The notes below the pieces were generated by a model, which searched no databases, was not told the origin of the DNA, and was given only the letters and a program-made list of their open reading frames with translations. A stretch of DNA of 64,000 nucleotides from G963665925 sp963676345 (GTDB lineage: Bacteria > Bacillota > Clostridia > Peptostreptococcales > Acidaminobacteraceae): contig CAXXTS010000006.1 in NCBI GenBank assembly GCA_963676345.2, positions 124,001 through 188,000 on the forward strand. Direction: 5' to 3'. The translations under genes were made by a program, and so were the position numbers. This document shows positions 7,384 to 15,591 of the stretch, in pieces. Within the stretch, counting starts at the first letter, position 1. Each line of letters opens with the position of its first letter.

Positions 7384-8628
7384 ATGACGACGAAAGTAAT
7401 GAGTAATGGTGCTGAAAAAAGCACTGGGTTTGGACAAGTAAAACAGTTTATTCTAGGTCTTCAGCATTTAGTGGCAATGTTCGGTGCAACCGTACTTGTT
7501 CCGATTTTAACGGGATTTGATCCATCGGTAGCACTTGTATCCGCAGGTTGCGGTACACTGCTCTTCCACTTTTGCACGAAGAAAAAAGTACCTGTATTCC
7601 TTGGGTCATCATTTGCATTTATTCCACTGATTCTAGCTGTAAAAGAAATGCACGGCGGCGATTTGGCATATGCACAAGGTGGCATTATGGTAGCGGGTCT
7701 TCTTTATGTACTGCTGTCTTTCTTCATCGGTACAATAGGTGTTGAAAGAATAAACAAGTTCTTACCACCACAAGTTGTAGGTCCAATGATTATGGTAATT
7801 GGTCTGAACCTTGTGCCTACAGCTTACGGAATGGCATCTGGTCACTTTATGGTAGCGGGTATTACGCTGGCAGTGGCACTTGGAATTACATTCATGGCTA
7901 AAGGCTTTACAAAACAGCTGTCAATTCTAATTGGTGTACTTACAGGTTATGCAGTAGCATCAGTACTGGGTCTTGTAGACACATCAGTTGTAAAGGAAGC
8001 ATCAGTTGTTGCAGTCCCTGCATTTACACTACCTAAGTTTAGCTTGGGTGCAATTATGACAATTGCCCCAGTTGTTATCGCAGTATTTATGGAGCACATT
8101 GGTGACATTACTACAAACGGAATGGTTGTAGGTAAAGACTTCATCAAAGATCCTGGTCTAAACAGAACACTTCTTGGTGATGGTCTGGCAACAATGTTTG
8201 CCGGTCTAGTAGGTGGCCCAGCGAATACAACATATGGCGAAAACACAGGTGTACTTGCAATCACAAAAAACTATGATCCAAAGATTCTGAGAATCGCAGC
8301 TATGTTTGCTATCGTACTTGGTATGGTTGCTAAACTTGGTGCAGTGCTTAAAACAATTCCAGTACCAGTCATGGGCGGAATCAGTTTGATGCTCTTCTCA
8401 ATGATCGCACTGATCGGTGTTAAGACAATTAAGAACAACAATGTTGAATTCAACTGGAAGAACATCCTTGTAATGGGTACAATTCTGGTACTTGGGTTCG
8501 GTTCTCAATATATTCAAGCATGGACAGGCATCACTCTTGCAATTCCGGTTACAGAGACTGTAAGTATTTCTGGACTGAGTTTTGCAGCAATCGTGGGTGT
8601 TCTGCTCAATGCAGTTCTAAACCGTTAA
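7384..8628 (+). CDS. uraA: Uracil permease (NCS2 nucleobase:cation symporter)
   Basis: 414 aa from ATG 7384, preceded by TAGGAGGGTAAAT. Twelve or more hydrophobic segments and family motifs are visible, among them LQHLVAMFGATVLVPILTGF at the N-terminus and the NCS2 segment GLVGGPANTTYGENTGVLAI at about residues 275-295. The protein imports uracil with protons across the cytoplasmic membrane. The PyrR attenuator upstream supports the pyrimidine assignment. It appears to be a single-gene transcript ending at the terminator at 8671. The leader is unusually long (about 450 nt from a likely promoter) and contains a hairpin element and a 13-bp repeat. Confidence 0.93.
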   Translation: MTTKVMSNGAEKSTGFGQVKQFILGLQHLVAMFGATVLVPILTGFDPSVALVSAGCGTLLFHFCTKKKVPVFLGSSFAFIPLILAVKEMHGGDLAYAQGGIMVAGLLYVLLSFFIGTIGVERINKFLPPQVVGPMIMVIGLNLVPTAYGMASGHFMVAGITLAVALGITFMAKGFTKQLSILIGVLTGYAVASVLGLVDTSVVKEASVVAVPAFTLPKFSLGAIMTIAPVVIAVFMEHIGDITTNGMVVGKDFIKDPGLNRTLLGDGLATMFAGLVGGPANTTYGENTGVLAITKNYDPKILRIAAMFAIVLGMVAKLGAVLKTIPVPVMGGISLMLFSMIALIGVKTIKNNNVEFNWKNILVMGTILVLGFGSQYIQAWTGITLAIPVTETVSISGLSFAAIVGVLLNAVLNR

Positions 8629-8670
8629 TCGCCCTATGCGCAGACGGTAGTAAAAAAATAATATAACAAA

Positions 8671-8723
8671 AAAGAGCCTTGATAGGGTGTCTGATAAAGA
8701 CAACGCTTCAAGGCTCTTTCTTT
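8671..8723 (+). terminator. Intrinsic terminator after the uracil permease gene
   Basis: AAAGAGCCTTGA pairs with TCAAGGCTCTTT; the loop contains a second small stem TGTCT/AGACA. T-rich tract follows. Confidence 0.85.
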
Positions 8724-8798
8724 ATTTGGGTAGGGTCTTTTTCTTGAAAAAGTGGGGACGCTCAAGTAAGATGTATAACGAAGGGGGATAATTGTTTT

Positions 8799-9071
8799 AT
8801 GTCTGAACAAGATCAAAAAATAATTAAGGTGCTAGATTGGCTCAGACTGATTATAGCAGTTATTGGACTAGGCATTCTCGCTCTAAAAACCCTTACGCCA
8901 ATAGATATAGATTTAAATTATGCCATCAGCAATGTTGTTGGAATATATGTGTTCTTAATGGGGAGCAAGACCTATCTAGTCTCAGAGAATAGAATGCTTG
9001 CTTGGTTTTACCTGTTCTTTTCAGCGCTGATGCTTATTACAGTAAATATGATTCGTTTTAGGTTTGGTTAG
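8799..9071 (+). CDS. Small membrane protein of unknown function
   Basis: 90 aa. Three hydrophobic segments are visible: about residues 10-31 (LDWLRLIIAVIGLGILAL), 40-62 (SNVVGIYVFLMGSKTYLV) and 66-86 (MLAWFYLFFSALMLITVNMI). I do not recognise the family. The start codon follows AAGGGGGATAATTGTTTT. It lies between the uracil permease terminator and a TIM-barrel gene 56 nt downstream, with which it may be co-transcribed. Coding character is supported by the intact frame and clear ribosome binding site. Confidence 0.65.
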   Translation: MSEQDQKIIKVLDWLRLIIAVIGLGILALKTLTPIDIDLNYAISNVVGIYVFLMGSKTYLVSENRMLAWFYLFFSALMLITVNMIRFRFG

Positions 9072-9127
9072 AGTAAAATCTGGATTACGATAAGAGACAA
9101 TTGTGAACTTGTGGAGACGTAATAGAT

Positions 9128-9988
9128 ATGTTTAAAAATTTAGGAATCAATACAGTCCATGTCGATGTAGATCAGCTTGATGATATTGGCTTAGGTCGCA
9201 TTGAAATGTGCTTGGGTAGGCATGGTACCTACGAAGAGCGTACAGCGAAGATGGGCCGAGATATTGCCCATGCAAAGGAAAGAGGCATACCGTTTAGTAT
9301 ACATTTGCCCATTGTCATTCCGCATGACTTTGAAGACGACTATTTGGATGTCTTTTTTCTTGATGAGAACAAGTCACGACGTGAAATGTCCTTTCGGATG
9401 CTAGAAGCCAATTTAATAGAAGCTTCAAAACTTCAACCAGACTACTGTGTTCTTCATTTTGCAGGCGTCTACAGAGCCTATGCAACACCCTTTGATGACT
9501 TTGAACAAGTCTTGGGTGAGGCGTTGAGTAGAATCAATAGTTTGGCGGAGCGCCATCAGGTGAAGGTTCTGCTAGAGTATATGGGATCAAATTGCAAATT
9601 CTTTGAGTATGAGCAGTGGATAGAGAAGATTGCACCCTATGCCATGCTGGGGATTTTGACCGATACGGGACACCTTTATTTTAGCAGCCTTATTCACGGG
9701 TTTGACTATATGCAGGCTCTGAATGCACTTGCATCTAGCTCGGATGCCTTCCATCTGTGGACGACAAAGGGCAGAGGGGCTTATGGCGACTCTCAGTACT
9801 ACCGGGACTACCATCATATTATCCCGCATAAGGGCCAGGTGCTGTCTGATAACTGGGCCTTTGATTCAGAGCATGTTATTAAGCGAATAGCGCAGGAGCG
9901 AAAGCCTATGATTATAGAAGCGTCCACTGTTTATGAGGGCATGTCCTATTTCTATGAAGGCATAGTATGGATGGTGTCATTGGTTTAG
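9128..9988 (+). CDS. Sugar phosphate isomerase/epimerase-like TIM-barrel protein
   Basis: 286 aa. It fits the xylose-isomerase-like/AP-endonuclease-2 TIM-barrel superfamily: strand-end motifs SIHLPIVIP (about residue 59), CVLHFAGV (about 115), VLLEYMGSN (about 148), ILTDTGHLYF (about 178) and a late MIIEAST. Glu and His/Asp residues at strand ends would bind a divalent metal. The substrate cannot be told from sequence. A weak GTGGAGACG precedes the ATG. A terminator follows at 10064. The neighbours give no pathway hint. Confidence 0.75.
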   Translation: MFKNLGINTVHVDVDQLDDIGLGRIEMCLGRHGTYEERTAKMGRDIAHAKERGIPFSIHLPIVIPHDFEDDYLDVFFLDENKSRREMSFRMLEANLIEASKLQPDYCVLHFAGVYRAYATPFDDFEQVLGEALSRINSLAERHQVKVLLEYMGSNCKFFEYEQWIEKIAPYAMLGILTDTGHLYFSSLIHGFDYMQALNALASSSDAFHLWTTKGRGAYGDSQYYRDYHHIIPHKGQVLSDNWAFDSEHVIKRIAQERKPMIIEASTVYEGMSYFYEGIVWMVSLV

Positions 9989-10063
9989 TGAAGTACTTGT
10001 GTGAAGTATTCGAGCGAAGTATTACTGAGTGATTACAATGTTAAAGAAAGATTACGAAAAAAG

Positions 10064-10092
10064 ACAAGTCCATGACATATGGGCTTGTTTTA
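10064..10092 (+). terminator. Intrinsic terminator after the TIM-barrel gene
   Basis: ACAAGTCCAT-GACAT-ATGGGCTTGT with one G-T pair, followed by TTTATTTAT. Confidence 0.75.
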
Positions 10093-10257
10093 TTTATATC
10101 TAATGTAGCTGCGGGTATACTGAGTACAAGTTAAACCCGATTAAATCATGAAGTTCGCAATTGCGTTTCATGTATAAACGGGTAAATGGATCAAACGTTA
10201 TTAAGATAAATTCTAATCAGATGAAGCGATTAGCAAACAGGAAAGGACGGTGGCTTC

Positions 10258-10356
10258 ATGGAAGTGATTGGTGTATTAGGTCTGATTGTGCTTTATAAGC
10301 TACTGGACCAACCTCATGCTATGACAGATACGTATACAGCACAGCAAAAAGAATAA
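10258..10356 (+). CDS. Candidate 32-aa small protein
   Basis: A short frame begins ATG GAA GTG ATT GGT and reads MEVIGVLGLIVLYKLLDQPH before a polar tail ending in QQKE. It is preceded by GGAAAGGACGG at a usable distance. The N-terminal half is hydrophobic enough to be a single membrane helix. It lies alone in a 460-bp gap between a terminator and a convergent gene. No family is recognised and such a short frame could arise by chance, so this is a candidate only. Confidence 0.4.
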   Translation: MEVIGVLGLIVLYKLLDQPHAMTDTYTAQQKE

Positions 10357-10455
10357 GAGTTACAGGTCATGTGTCTCCCCTCCCCCTACTTGAACGAACA
10401 AGTACATATGGCCTGAACTCTCTTTTTTTTGATTTTTTTTGAATTGGATGGAGCA

Positions 10456-10686
10456 TTAATTTTTTAGAATGCGTTCAATTCTATCTTTGTTGAACCCGAC
10501 AATGACTTCATCATCGATTATGATGATTGGAATCCCCAAAATACGTTTTTCAATGAGCTCGTTAAGTGCATCCTTGTCTTCACGAATGTTTTTTTCTGTA
10601 AAGCGCATGTTGCATGATTTAAGATAACTTCGTGCAGATGCACAGAGCGGACAGGCTGATGCTGTAAATAGTATAATCTTTTTCAT
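10456..10686 (-). CDS. Glutaredoxin-like thiol protein
   Basis: 76 aa with the thioredoxin-fold pattern of small glutaredoxins (NrdH/YruB type): strand MKKIILFTASAC, redox motif CPLC at residues 12-15, and the cis-proline segment LGIPIIIIDDEVIVGF at about residues 50-65. The length is normal for the family. It would act as a small cytoplasmic disulfide reductant; the electron donor and target are unknown. The start has AGGAGGCTGCGT just upstream on the minus strand. It is a single gene on the minus strand facing the 10258 candidate. Confidence 0.85.
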   Translation of the reverse strand: MKKIILFTASACPLCASARSYLKSCNMRFTEKNIREDKDALNELIEKRILGIPIIIIDDEVIVGFNKDRIERILKN

Positions 10687-10770
10687 ACGCAGCCTCCTAT
10701 AGCGTTTACCCTTCTCCCACGTAATGTATATACCCCTTTAGTTAAAGTGATAACCAGCCTCTGGGCAGAC

Positions 10771-10799
10771 TTGAACCTTGTAAAAAATTTTTATATAAT
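10771..10799 (+). promoter_or_regulatory. Sigma-A-type promoter upstream of the YkgJ-like gene
   Basis: TTGAAC (10771-10776), 17-bp AT-rich spacer, TATAAT (10794-10799). It is one of the best consensus promoters in the window and lies about 160 nt before the coding start. Confidence 0.75.
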
Positions 10800-10805
10800 C
10801 TTATC

Positions 10806-10897
10806 TGGAGCACTGTAAGCGTGCTAAGACTCTTAATGGAGTTAGTGGTCTAGGTCTTGAAAATCCAAATGAGATGCCTATGAAGCTCATTTGATTT
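10806..10897 (+). ncRNA. Candidate structured leader or small RNA
   Basis: The predicted transcript from the promoter at 10771-10799 starts with consecutive stems: AGCAC/GTGCT (10809-10825), ACTC/GAGT (10829-10842) and AAATGAG/CTCATTT (10867-10892). The last is followed by a weak T-rich tract. It could be an attenuator for the cysteine-cluster gene or a short independent RNA. No known riboswitch core was recognised. Confidence 0.3.
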
Positions 10898-10956
10898 ATA
10901 AAATGCACATAAAAACCGCGTGATTAAGCCGGGGTATAGACGGGAGCGTAAAAGGT

Positions 10957-11688
10957 ATGCATATGAAAGACATCGACAGGGCAATATCAACGGCAGTTAA
11001 ATCTCAAATGTTTGACCAACTTGAAAGAATTTACTCGAGTTTGCCAGAAGGGCAGTGTTCTGGGTGTACAGCCTGTTGCAGTGAATCGGTTCCCACATTT
11101 TTCATTGAATTTATTAACATTATCAACTATATGAGAGCGCAAAGCGGACTCTATGAGCGTGTATATGAAAAACTCATTGATTTTTATTTCACGGAACTAA
11201 CACAGAAAAAATCCTGTCCATTTCTAAGTGAGGCGGGACGATGTGACATTTATGAAGTCCGGCCCTTGCCATGCAGGTTATTTGGTTTTTCTTCATATGA
11301 GGATTATGAGTCAAATTTGAAAATGGTGCAGAAGTCAAATCGAGACGTAAAAAAGCACTTTAAGAACGCCTTCGGGATTAGGGTGCCAGATGAAGTTGTA
11401 AATTATCAAGTGCCATTTTGTACGGATTTTGTTCCGGAGCGTGTCATTGGAAAAGAGGAGCGCCTAGATCTATCAGATATGCTTTTTACGCTTGATTCAA
11501 AATTCTTGATGGGCGGGCTGCTAGAACCCGATCAAATTAATATGAATTTGGTCCAGTGGTTTGCATATTTACAGTATTCCGAGGAAGAGGCAAGCGCGCT
11601 GAGAATTCAGATAAGTCAGGAGATTTTGGAAAATGGAAGCGCACCAACCTTGCGAAAACTGCTAAAAAAGCAGCCAGAGAAAATTTAA
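10957..11688 (+). CDS. YkgJ-family cysteine cluster protein
   Basis: 243 aa from ATG 10957; the in-frame ATG at 10963 fits the AAAGG at 10951-10955 better and may be the real start. The family signature is clear: CSGCTACC at about residue 34, then CPFLSEAGRCDIYEVRPLPC (about 88-107) followed by R. The conserved cysteines are thought to bind a zinc or iron-sulfur centre. Function is unknown; YkgJ-type proteins may be protein-modifying or electron-transfer factors. A strong promoter at 10771 and a structured leader precede it. Confidence 0.85.
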   Translation: MHMKDIDRAISTAVKSQMFDQLERIYSSLPEGQCSGCTACCSESVPTFFIEFINIINYMRAQSGLYERVYEKLIDFYFTELTQKKSCPFLSEAGRCDIYEVRPLPCRLFGFSSYEDYESNLKMVQKSNRDVKKHFKNAFGIRVPDEVVNYQVPFCTDFVPERVIGKEERLDLSDMLFTLDSKFLMGGLLEPDQINMNLVQWFAYLQYSEEEASALRIQISQEILENGSAPTLRKLLKKQPEKI

Positions 11689-11721
11689 TATCTTGACAGC
11701 GTAAAAAAATCTGGAAGCGTA

Positions 11722-11782
11722 TTGACAAGGTGAATTGAATTAGTGTATAATAATTGACTTTTGGTCAAAATCATGCTATACT
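11722..11782 (+). promoter_or_regulatory. Tandem overlapping promoters of veg
   Basis: Promoter 1: TTGACA (11722-11727), 18-bp spacer, TATAAT (11746-11751). Promoter 2: TTGACT (11754-11759), 17-bp spacer, TATACT (11777-11782). Between the promoter 2 boxes TTGACTTTTGGTCAA forms an inverted repeat that could bind a regulator. In Bacillus the veg gene is likewise driven by a very strong promoter. Confidence 0.85.
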
Positions 11783-11813
11783 GTTAGGAGTGACTGACAG
11801 GATGGTGATGCAT

Positions 11814-12080
11814 TTGGCAACAAAGCAGACGCTTACAGAAATTAAGCAATGTGTAGAGAACTGTATAGGGGAACGTGTTGTTCTTCGTACGAACATGGGC
11901 AAGCGCAATGCCAAGGAAAACGAAGGCGTTGTTGAAGAAGTTTACCCAAGCATCTTTATTGTGAAAGTCAATGAGGGGCTAGATCGTCAAAGACGTGTAT
12001 CTTATAGTTATTCGGACATACTAACAGAAACAGTCGAAATCATGATCTGCTCGACTGAGCAGCGCATAGAAGCATCTTAA
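11814..12080 (+). CDS. veg: Veg-family protein
   Basis: About 88 aa from TTG 11814 (MATKQTLTEIKQCVENCIGE); ATG codons at 11802 and 11808 are in frame and give slightly longer forms. The TTG start is preferred because it aligns with Veg proteins and has GGTG 6 nt upstream. The conserved C-terminal motif RRVSYSYSDILTETVEI is the family hallmark. Veg is a small conserved Firmicutes protein linked to biofilm control and spore outgrowth in Bacillus; its molecular action is unclear. The downstream ispE gene, often next to veg in Firmicutes, is here about 7.6 kb away. A terminator follows at 12145. Confidence 0.88.
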   Translation: MATKQTLTEIKQCVENCIGERVVLRTNMGKRNAKENEGVVEEVYPSIFIVKVNEGLDRQRRVSYSYSDILTETVEIMICSTEQRIEAS

Positions 12081-12144
12081 GCCGTATATACACGCCAATC
12101 AATCGTACAGTTCTATAATTCTTCTAGTAAGCACTAGGAAATAC

Positions 12145-12180
12145 AGCACCGGGGATACGTGTCCTCAGGTGCTTTCTTTC
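12145..12180 (+). terminator. Intrinsic terminator after veg
   Basis: AGCACC...GGGGA/TCCTC...GGTGCT hairpin followed by TTCTTTCC. Repeat element copy 3 begins directly after it. Confidence 0.7.
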
Positions 12181-12185
12181 CGTAA

Positions 12186-12310
12186 ACAAAGACCAGCAGA
12201 TAAATAGGGACATACAGACAAATCGTGCTCGCACGAATTTGTCTGTATGTCCCTATTTATCTATTGGGCGCGTCAGCGACCAAGGTAATCGCAGATTACC
12301 TGGTCTCGAG
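12186..12310 (+). repeat. Variable-stem hairpin element, copy 3
   Basis: 5' box ACAAAGACCAGC (12186-12197). Perfect 26-nt arms (12198-12223 and 12237-12262), sequence AGATAAATAGGGACATACAG continuing ACAAAT on the left. Apex CGTGCTCGCACG with a bulged A. The 3' box ATTGGGCGCGTCAGCGACC starts at 12263, and the second hairpin AGGTAAT-CGCAG-ATTACCT follows. Box-to-box spacing is 77 nt. Confidence 0.85.
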
Positions 12311-12325
12311 GTAACGGTGACAGGA

Positions 12326-12378
12326 TATCTATTGGGCGCGTCAGCGAGGAGGGGAATCGCAGATTACCTGGTCTCGAA
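12326..12378 (+). repeat. Second copy of the element 3' module
   Basis: TATTGGGCGCGTCAGCGAG, then AATCGCAGATTACCTGGTCTC, repeats the 3' box and second hairpin of copy 3 with few changes but without its own long variable stem. The remaining gap up to the arcA gene (12379-12817) is AT-rich and holds the arcA regulatory region. Confidence 0.85.
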
Positions 12379-12620
12379 GTAATAATGACTTCATAGGTGA
12401 GGGCGGGTGTATGAAGTGTCAGAAATCCGCCCAATGTGAGAATAATGCAAGGAGAATGACAAAATACATTGTTACAATTCTTTTGTAAGAAGAAAAAAAA
12501 TTTTCAAAAAATTATAAAAAGTTTATATACATACAGCATAATAACTATTCAAAAATGGAAAAAAATAGATTTATCAAAAAATCGCGACACGGCGCAAGGA
12601 CTCTTTCATTCAGAATAAAA

Positions 12621-12656
12621 TTACATTAAATGTAAATATATTCACCGAATGAATAT
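12621..12656 (+). promoter_or_regulatory. Two candidate operator dyads upstream of arcA
   Basis: TTACAT-TAA-ATGTAA (12621-12635) and ATATTCA-CCGAA-TGAATAT (12638-12656). The second resembles the TGAATW half-sites of ArgR/AhrC ARG boxes. They lie about 160-200 nt before arcA. A role in arginine-responsive control is inference. Confidence 0.45.
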
Positions 12657-12817
12657 CCGCTTGATGAATAAAGACTTATCTGAATGTGTTGATATGCTAA
12701 ACCCGTTGTGTTGTAAAGATTCTGTTAATTGTATATACTATGAAACGTAAGGAAGAGGTCATGTATAAAATGGTAAATAATAACAAATAAATCAAATCAA
12801 AGGTGAGAGGTGGCTAT

Positions 12818-14053
12818 ATGAGTCAAGAAAGTCAATTGCAGGTCTACTCAGAAATTGGACAGTTGAAGCACGTTTTGCTTCACAGACCTGGAGAAGAGAT
12901 CGAAAACTTGACACCTGATTTGATGGATAGACTGTTGTTTGACGATATTCCGTATTTAGAAGTTGCACGACAAGAGCACGATGCGTTTGCAGAGATTTTT
13001 AAAACCAACGGTGTGAAAGTATCCTACTTAGAGGACTTAATGGCGCAGACGCTCGAAAATGCAGATATCAAAAATCAATTTATCAGTCAGTTCATTAAAG
13101 AAGCAGGGGTTCAGGGTGTTAAGAAAACAGCGGCATTGACTGAGTACTTCAGATCATTTGAGTCTAATCGAGACATGATCGACAAAATGATGGCAGGTAT
13201 TCGAAAAGGTGAAGTTTCTGTAATCGGGAAGAGTACGTTGGCCGATTTGGTCGATTCTTACTATCCATTCCTTATGGACCCAATGCCAAATCTTTACTTC
13301 ACGCGAGACCCTTTCTCAACAATAGGAACAGGCGTGTCTCTAAATAAAATGCGAACAGTGACGCGATGCCGCGAAACAATATTTGCGAAGTATATTTTCG
13401 AACATCACCCACTGTTTAAAAATACAAAGATTCCCTTCTGGTATGAGCGCGATGATGACTACGCTATTGAAGGCGGCGATGTGCTGGTGCTTTCAGAAAA
13501 AGTACTTGCCATAGGTGTTTCAGAAAGAACAGAAGCTGCAGCAATCGATCAGCTGGCACGCAAGGTGTTTGCAGACGGTCAGGACTTCGACGTGATATTG
13601 GCGCTGGATATACCTAAGAGACGTGCATTTATGCATCTTGATACTGTCTTTACAATGGTAGACAAGGATAAGTTCACAATTCACCCTGAAATCGAAGGGC
13701 CACTCACTGTTTATTCCATACGCAAGGGCAAAAATAAAGATGAAATTGTCATTGAACAAGAATCCATGGTTCTGCGTGATTTGCTCATGAAGTATCTTGA
13801 ACTGGATGACATCGAGTTAATCCGATGTGGTGGAAAACGTGGTGTAGATGCGGGTCGAGAACAATGGAATGATGGTTCTAATACCCTGGCGATTGCGCCT
13901 GGGGAAGTTATTGTATATTCGAGAAATCACGTAACAAACAGACTGCTTGAAGAAGCAGGCGTAAAATTACATGTTATGCCTTCGTCAGAATTATCAAGGG
14001 GGCGCGGGGGTCCAAGGTGTATGTCTATGCCTTTATACAGAGAACGACTTTAA
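12818..14053 (+). CDS. arcA: Arginine deiminase
   Basis: 411 aa from ATG 12818, chosen because GAGAGGTGG lies just upstream; an in-frame GTG at 12803 is less likely. It hydrolyses L-arginine to citrulline and ammonia, the first step of the ADI pathway. Family motifs are present: the start QVYSEIGQLKHVLLHRPGEE, PNLYFTRDPF with catalytic Asp, EGGDVL, HLDTVFTMVD with catalytic His, and the C-terminal RGRGGPRCMSMP with the nucleophilic Cys. Length is normal. argF/arcB and arcC follow on the same strand, though each has its own signals, and no arcD antiporter is in the window. Confidence 0.97.
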   Translation: MSQESQLQVYSEIGQLKHVLLHRPGEEIENLTPDLMDRLLFDDIPYLEVARQEHDAFAEIFKTNGVKVSYLEDLMAQTLENADIKNQFISQFIKEAGVQGVKKTAALTEYFRSFESNRDMIDKMMAGIRKGEVSVIGKSTLADLVDSYYPFLMDPMPNLYFTRDPFSTIGTGVSLNKMRTVTRCRETIFAKYIFEHHPLFKNTKIPFWYERDDDYAIEGGDVLVLSEKVLAIGVSERTEAAAIDQLARKVFADGQDFDVILALDIPKRRAFMHLDTVFTMVDKDKFTIHPEIEGPLTVYSIRKGKNKDEIVIEQESMVLRDLLMKYLELDDIELIRCGGKRGVDAGREQWNDGSNTLAIAPGEVIVYSRNHVTNRLLEEAGVKLHVMPSSELSRGRGGPRCMSMPLYRERL

Positions 14054-14165
14054 GAATTCACAGAATAATTTGAAAAAAATCTATAAGAGACTAAGAAGTG
14101 ACCTTGGTTTCAAACATTAAATTAGGTTAATTCTGCAAATATACAGAGTAATTCATGAATTGTGA

Positions 14166-14194
14166 TTGATTATTTATGAATTGATTTGTATAAT
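14166..14194 (+). promoter_or_regulatory. Promoter upstream of argF
   Basis: TTGATT (14166-14171), 17-bp spacer, TATAAT (14189-14194). ATGAATT is repeated at about 14155 and 14175 and could be ARG-box half-sites. This suggests the carbamoyltransferase gene can be transcribed separately from arcA. Confidence 0.55.
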
Positions 14195-14275
14195 AATACA
14201 GATGGTGAAATTATAAGCCAAGAAAATTAGATATAAACTTATCGTGATGATTAAAGAGCATAAGGAGGAACTGCA

Positions 14276-15268
14276 ATGCCAGTGAATTTGAGAGGAAGAC
14301 ACCTACTAACACTTAAAGACTTTACACCTTCAGAAATAAAGTATCTGCTCGACTTGTCCGCTGATTTGAAAGCTAAAAAGCGTACTGGTGTGAAGGGAAA
14401 TCTTTTAGAAGGTAAAAACATCGTACTATTATTTGAAAAGACATCAACGAGAACACGCTGTGCATTTGAAGTTGCTGCATACGATGAAGGCGCTAATGTA
14501 ACCTTCTTGTCAAACAGCCAAATGGGCAAAAAAGAGTCGATAGAAGATACAGCTAAAGTACTTGGACGTTATTATGACGGTATTGAGTTCCGTGGCTTTA
14601 AGCAAGAAACTGTAGAAGACCTGGCGGCCAATGCAGGTGTGCCAGTTTGGAATGGTCTTACAGATATGTACCATCCGACACAGATTTTAGCAGACTTCTT
14701 AACCATTATGGAACATGTTAATAAGCCGCTGAACAAAGTGAAATTTGTATACGCAGGGGATGCGCGTAACAACATGGGGAATTCCCTGATGATTGGTGCT
14801 GCTAAAATGGGCATGCACTTTGTCGGTCTTGCTCCTAAAGCGCTTTGGCCTACAGAGGAACTGGTAGAAGAAATGAAGCAAGTTGCAGCTGAGACTGGCG
14901 GCAAAATTGAACTCTCTGAGGACATCAGTGCAGTTAAAGATGCAGATGTTATTTATACAGACGTATGGGTATCTATGGGTGAAGAAGATCAGTTTGCTGA
15001 GCGTATCAAGCAGCTTCTTCCATATCAGGTCAACATGGATATGATTAAAAAGACTGAGAATGATGATGTTATTTTCATGCACTGTCTGCCTGCATTCCAT
15101 GATGAAAATACAATCATTGGTGCAGAAATAAAAAAAGAGCATGGCATTAGTGAAATGGAAGTTACCGATGAAGTATTCAGAAGTAAGCACTCTGTAGCCT
15201 TTGATGAAGCTGAAAATAGAATGCACACAATTAAGGCAATTATGTGCGCTACAGCAGGAAAACTCTAG
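14276..15268 (+). CDS. argF: Ornithine carbamoyltransferase (catabolic context)
   Basis: 330 aa. It converts citrulline and phosphate to carbamoyl phosphate and ornithine in the ADI direction, or the reverse in arginine synthesis. Diagnostic motifs: the carbamoyl-phosphate loop EKTSTRTRCAFEVA (STRTR) at about residue 60, HPTQ at about 130, DARNNMGNS, and HCLPAFHD near residue 265. The start has AAGGAGGAACTGC upstream. Its place between arcA and arcC points to the catabolic (arcB) role. Ornithine or lysine made this way could feed other amino-acid fermentation, but no ornithine aminomutase is in the window. Confidence 0.95.
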   Translation: MPVNLRGRHLLTLKDFTPSEIKYLLDLSADLKAKKRTGVKGNLLEGKNIVLLFEKTSTRTRCAFEVAAYDEGANVTFLSNSQMGKKESIEDTAKVLGRYYDGIEFRGFKQETVEDLAANAGVPVWNGLTDMYHPTQILADFLTIMEHVNKPLNKVKFVYAGDARNNMGNSLMIGAAKMGMHFVGLAPKALWPTEELVEEMKQVAAETGGKIELSEDISAVKDADVIYTDVWVSMGEEDQFAERIKQLLPYQVNMDMIKKTENDDVIFMHCLPAFHDENTIIGAEIKKEHGISEMEVTDEVFRSKHSVAFDEAENRMHTIKAIMCATAGKL

Positions 15269-15455
15269 CCTTAGCGGTATCAACCTCGGATTGCTCGCAT
15301 AATACATACTCGATGTGTAAATTAATGAATAGTTCGAGCTCAAGCGTTTTATGTTTATTGAATGAATTAATGTAAAGAGAGGTGGCCTTGCAGTCTGAAA
15401 AGGCAGCCTTGAACATATTAAATTCGTGATCCTATAAAAGCATAGTAATAAAGAG

Positions 15456-15486
15456 GGGCATCTGGGATCAATCAGATGCCCTTATT
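15456..15486 (+). terminator. Intrinsic terminator between argF and arcC
   Basis: GGGCATCTG-GGATCAAT-CAGATGCCC followed by TTATTT. It separates argF and arcC transcription. The 15269-15591 gap otherwise holds AT-rich sequence and a possible 13-codon frame (see rejected items). Confidence 0.8.
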
Positions 15487-15591
15487 TACGCAGGGAAAGG
15501 CCAAGCGATGCGTAGAACTGGGGCCATATATCAAGGCATATGTACCCTTATGCATTTCTTGTCTTCTATAAAACTCGTGGAGGTAATCTTT

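Noticed and set aside
15388..15429. 13-codon frame (TTG start) with AGAGAGGTGG between argF and arcC, followed by a terminator
   Set aside because: It could be a leader peptide, but it is too short and lacks arginine codons or other regulatory signs; kept only as a curiosity.
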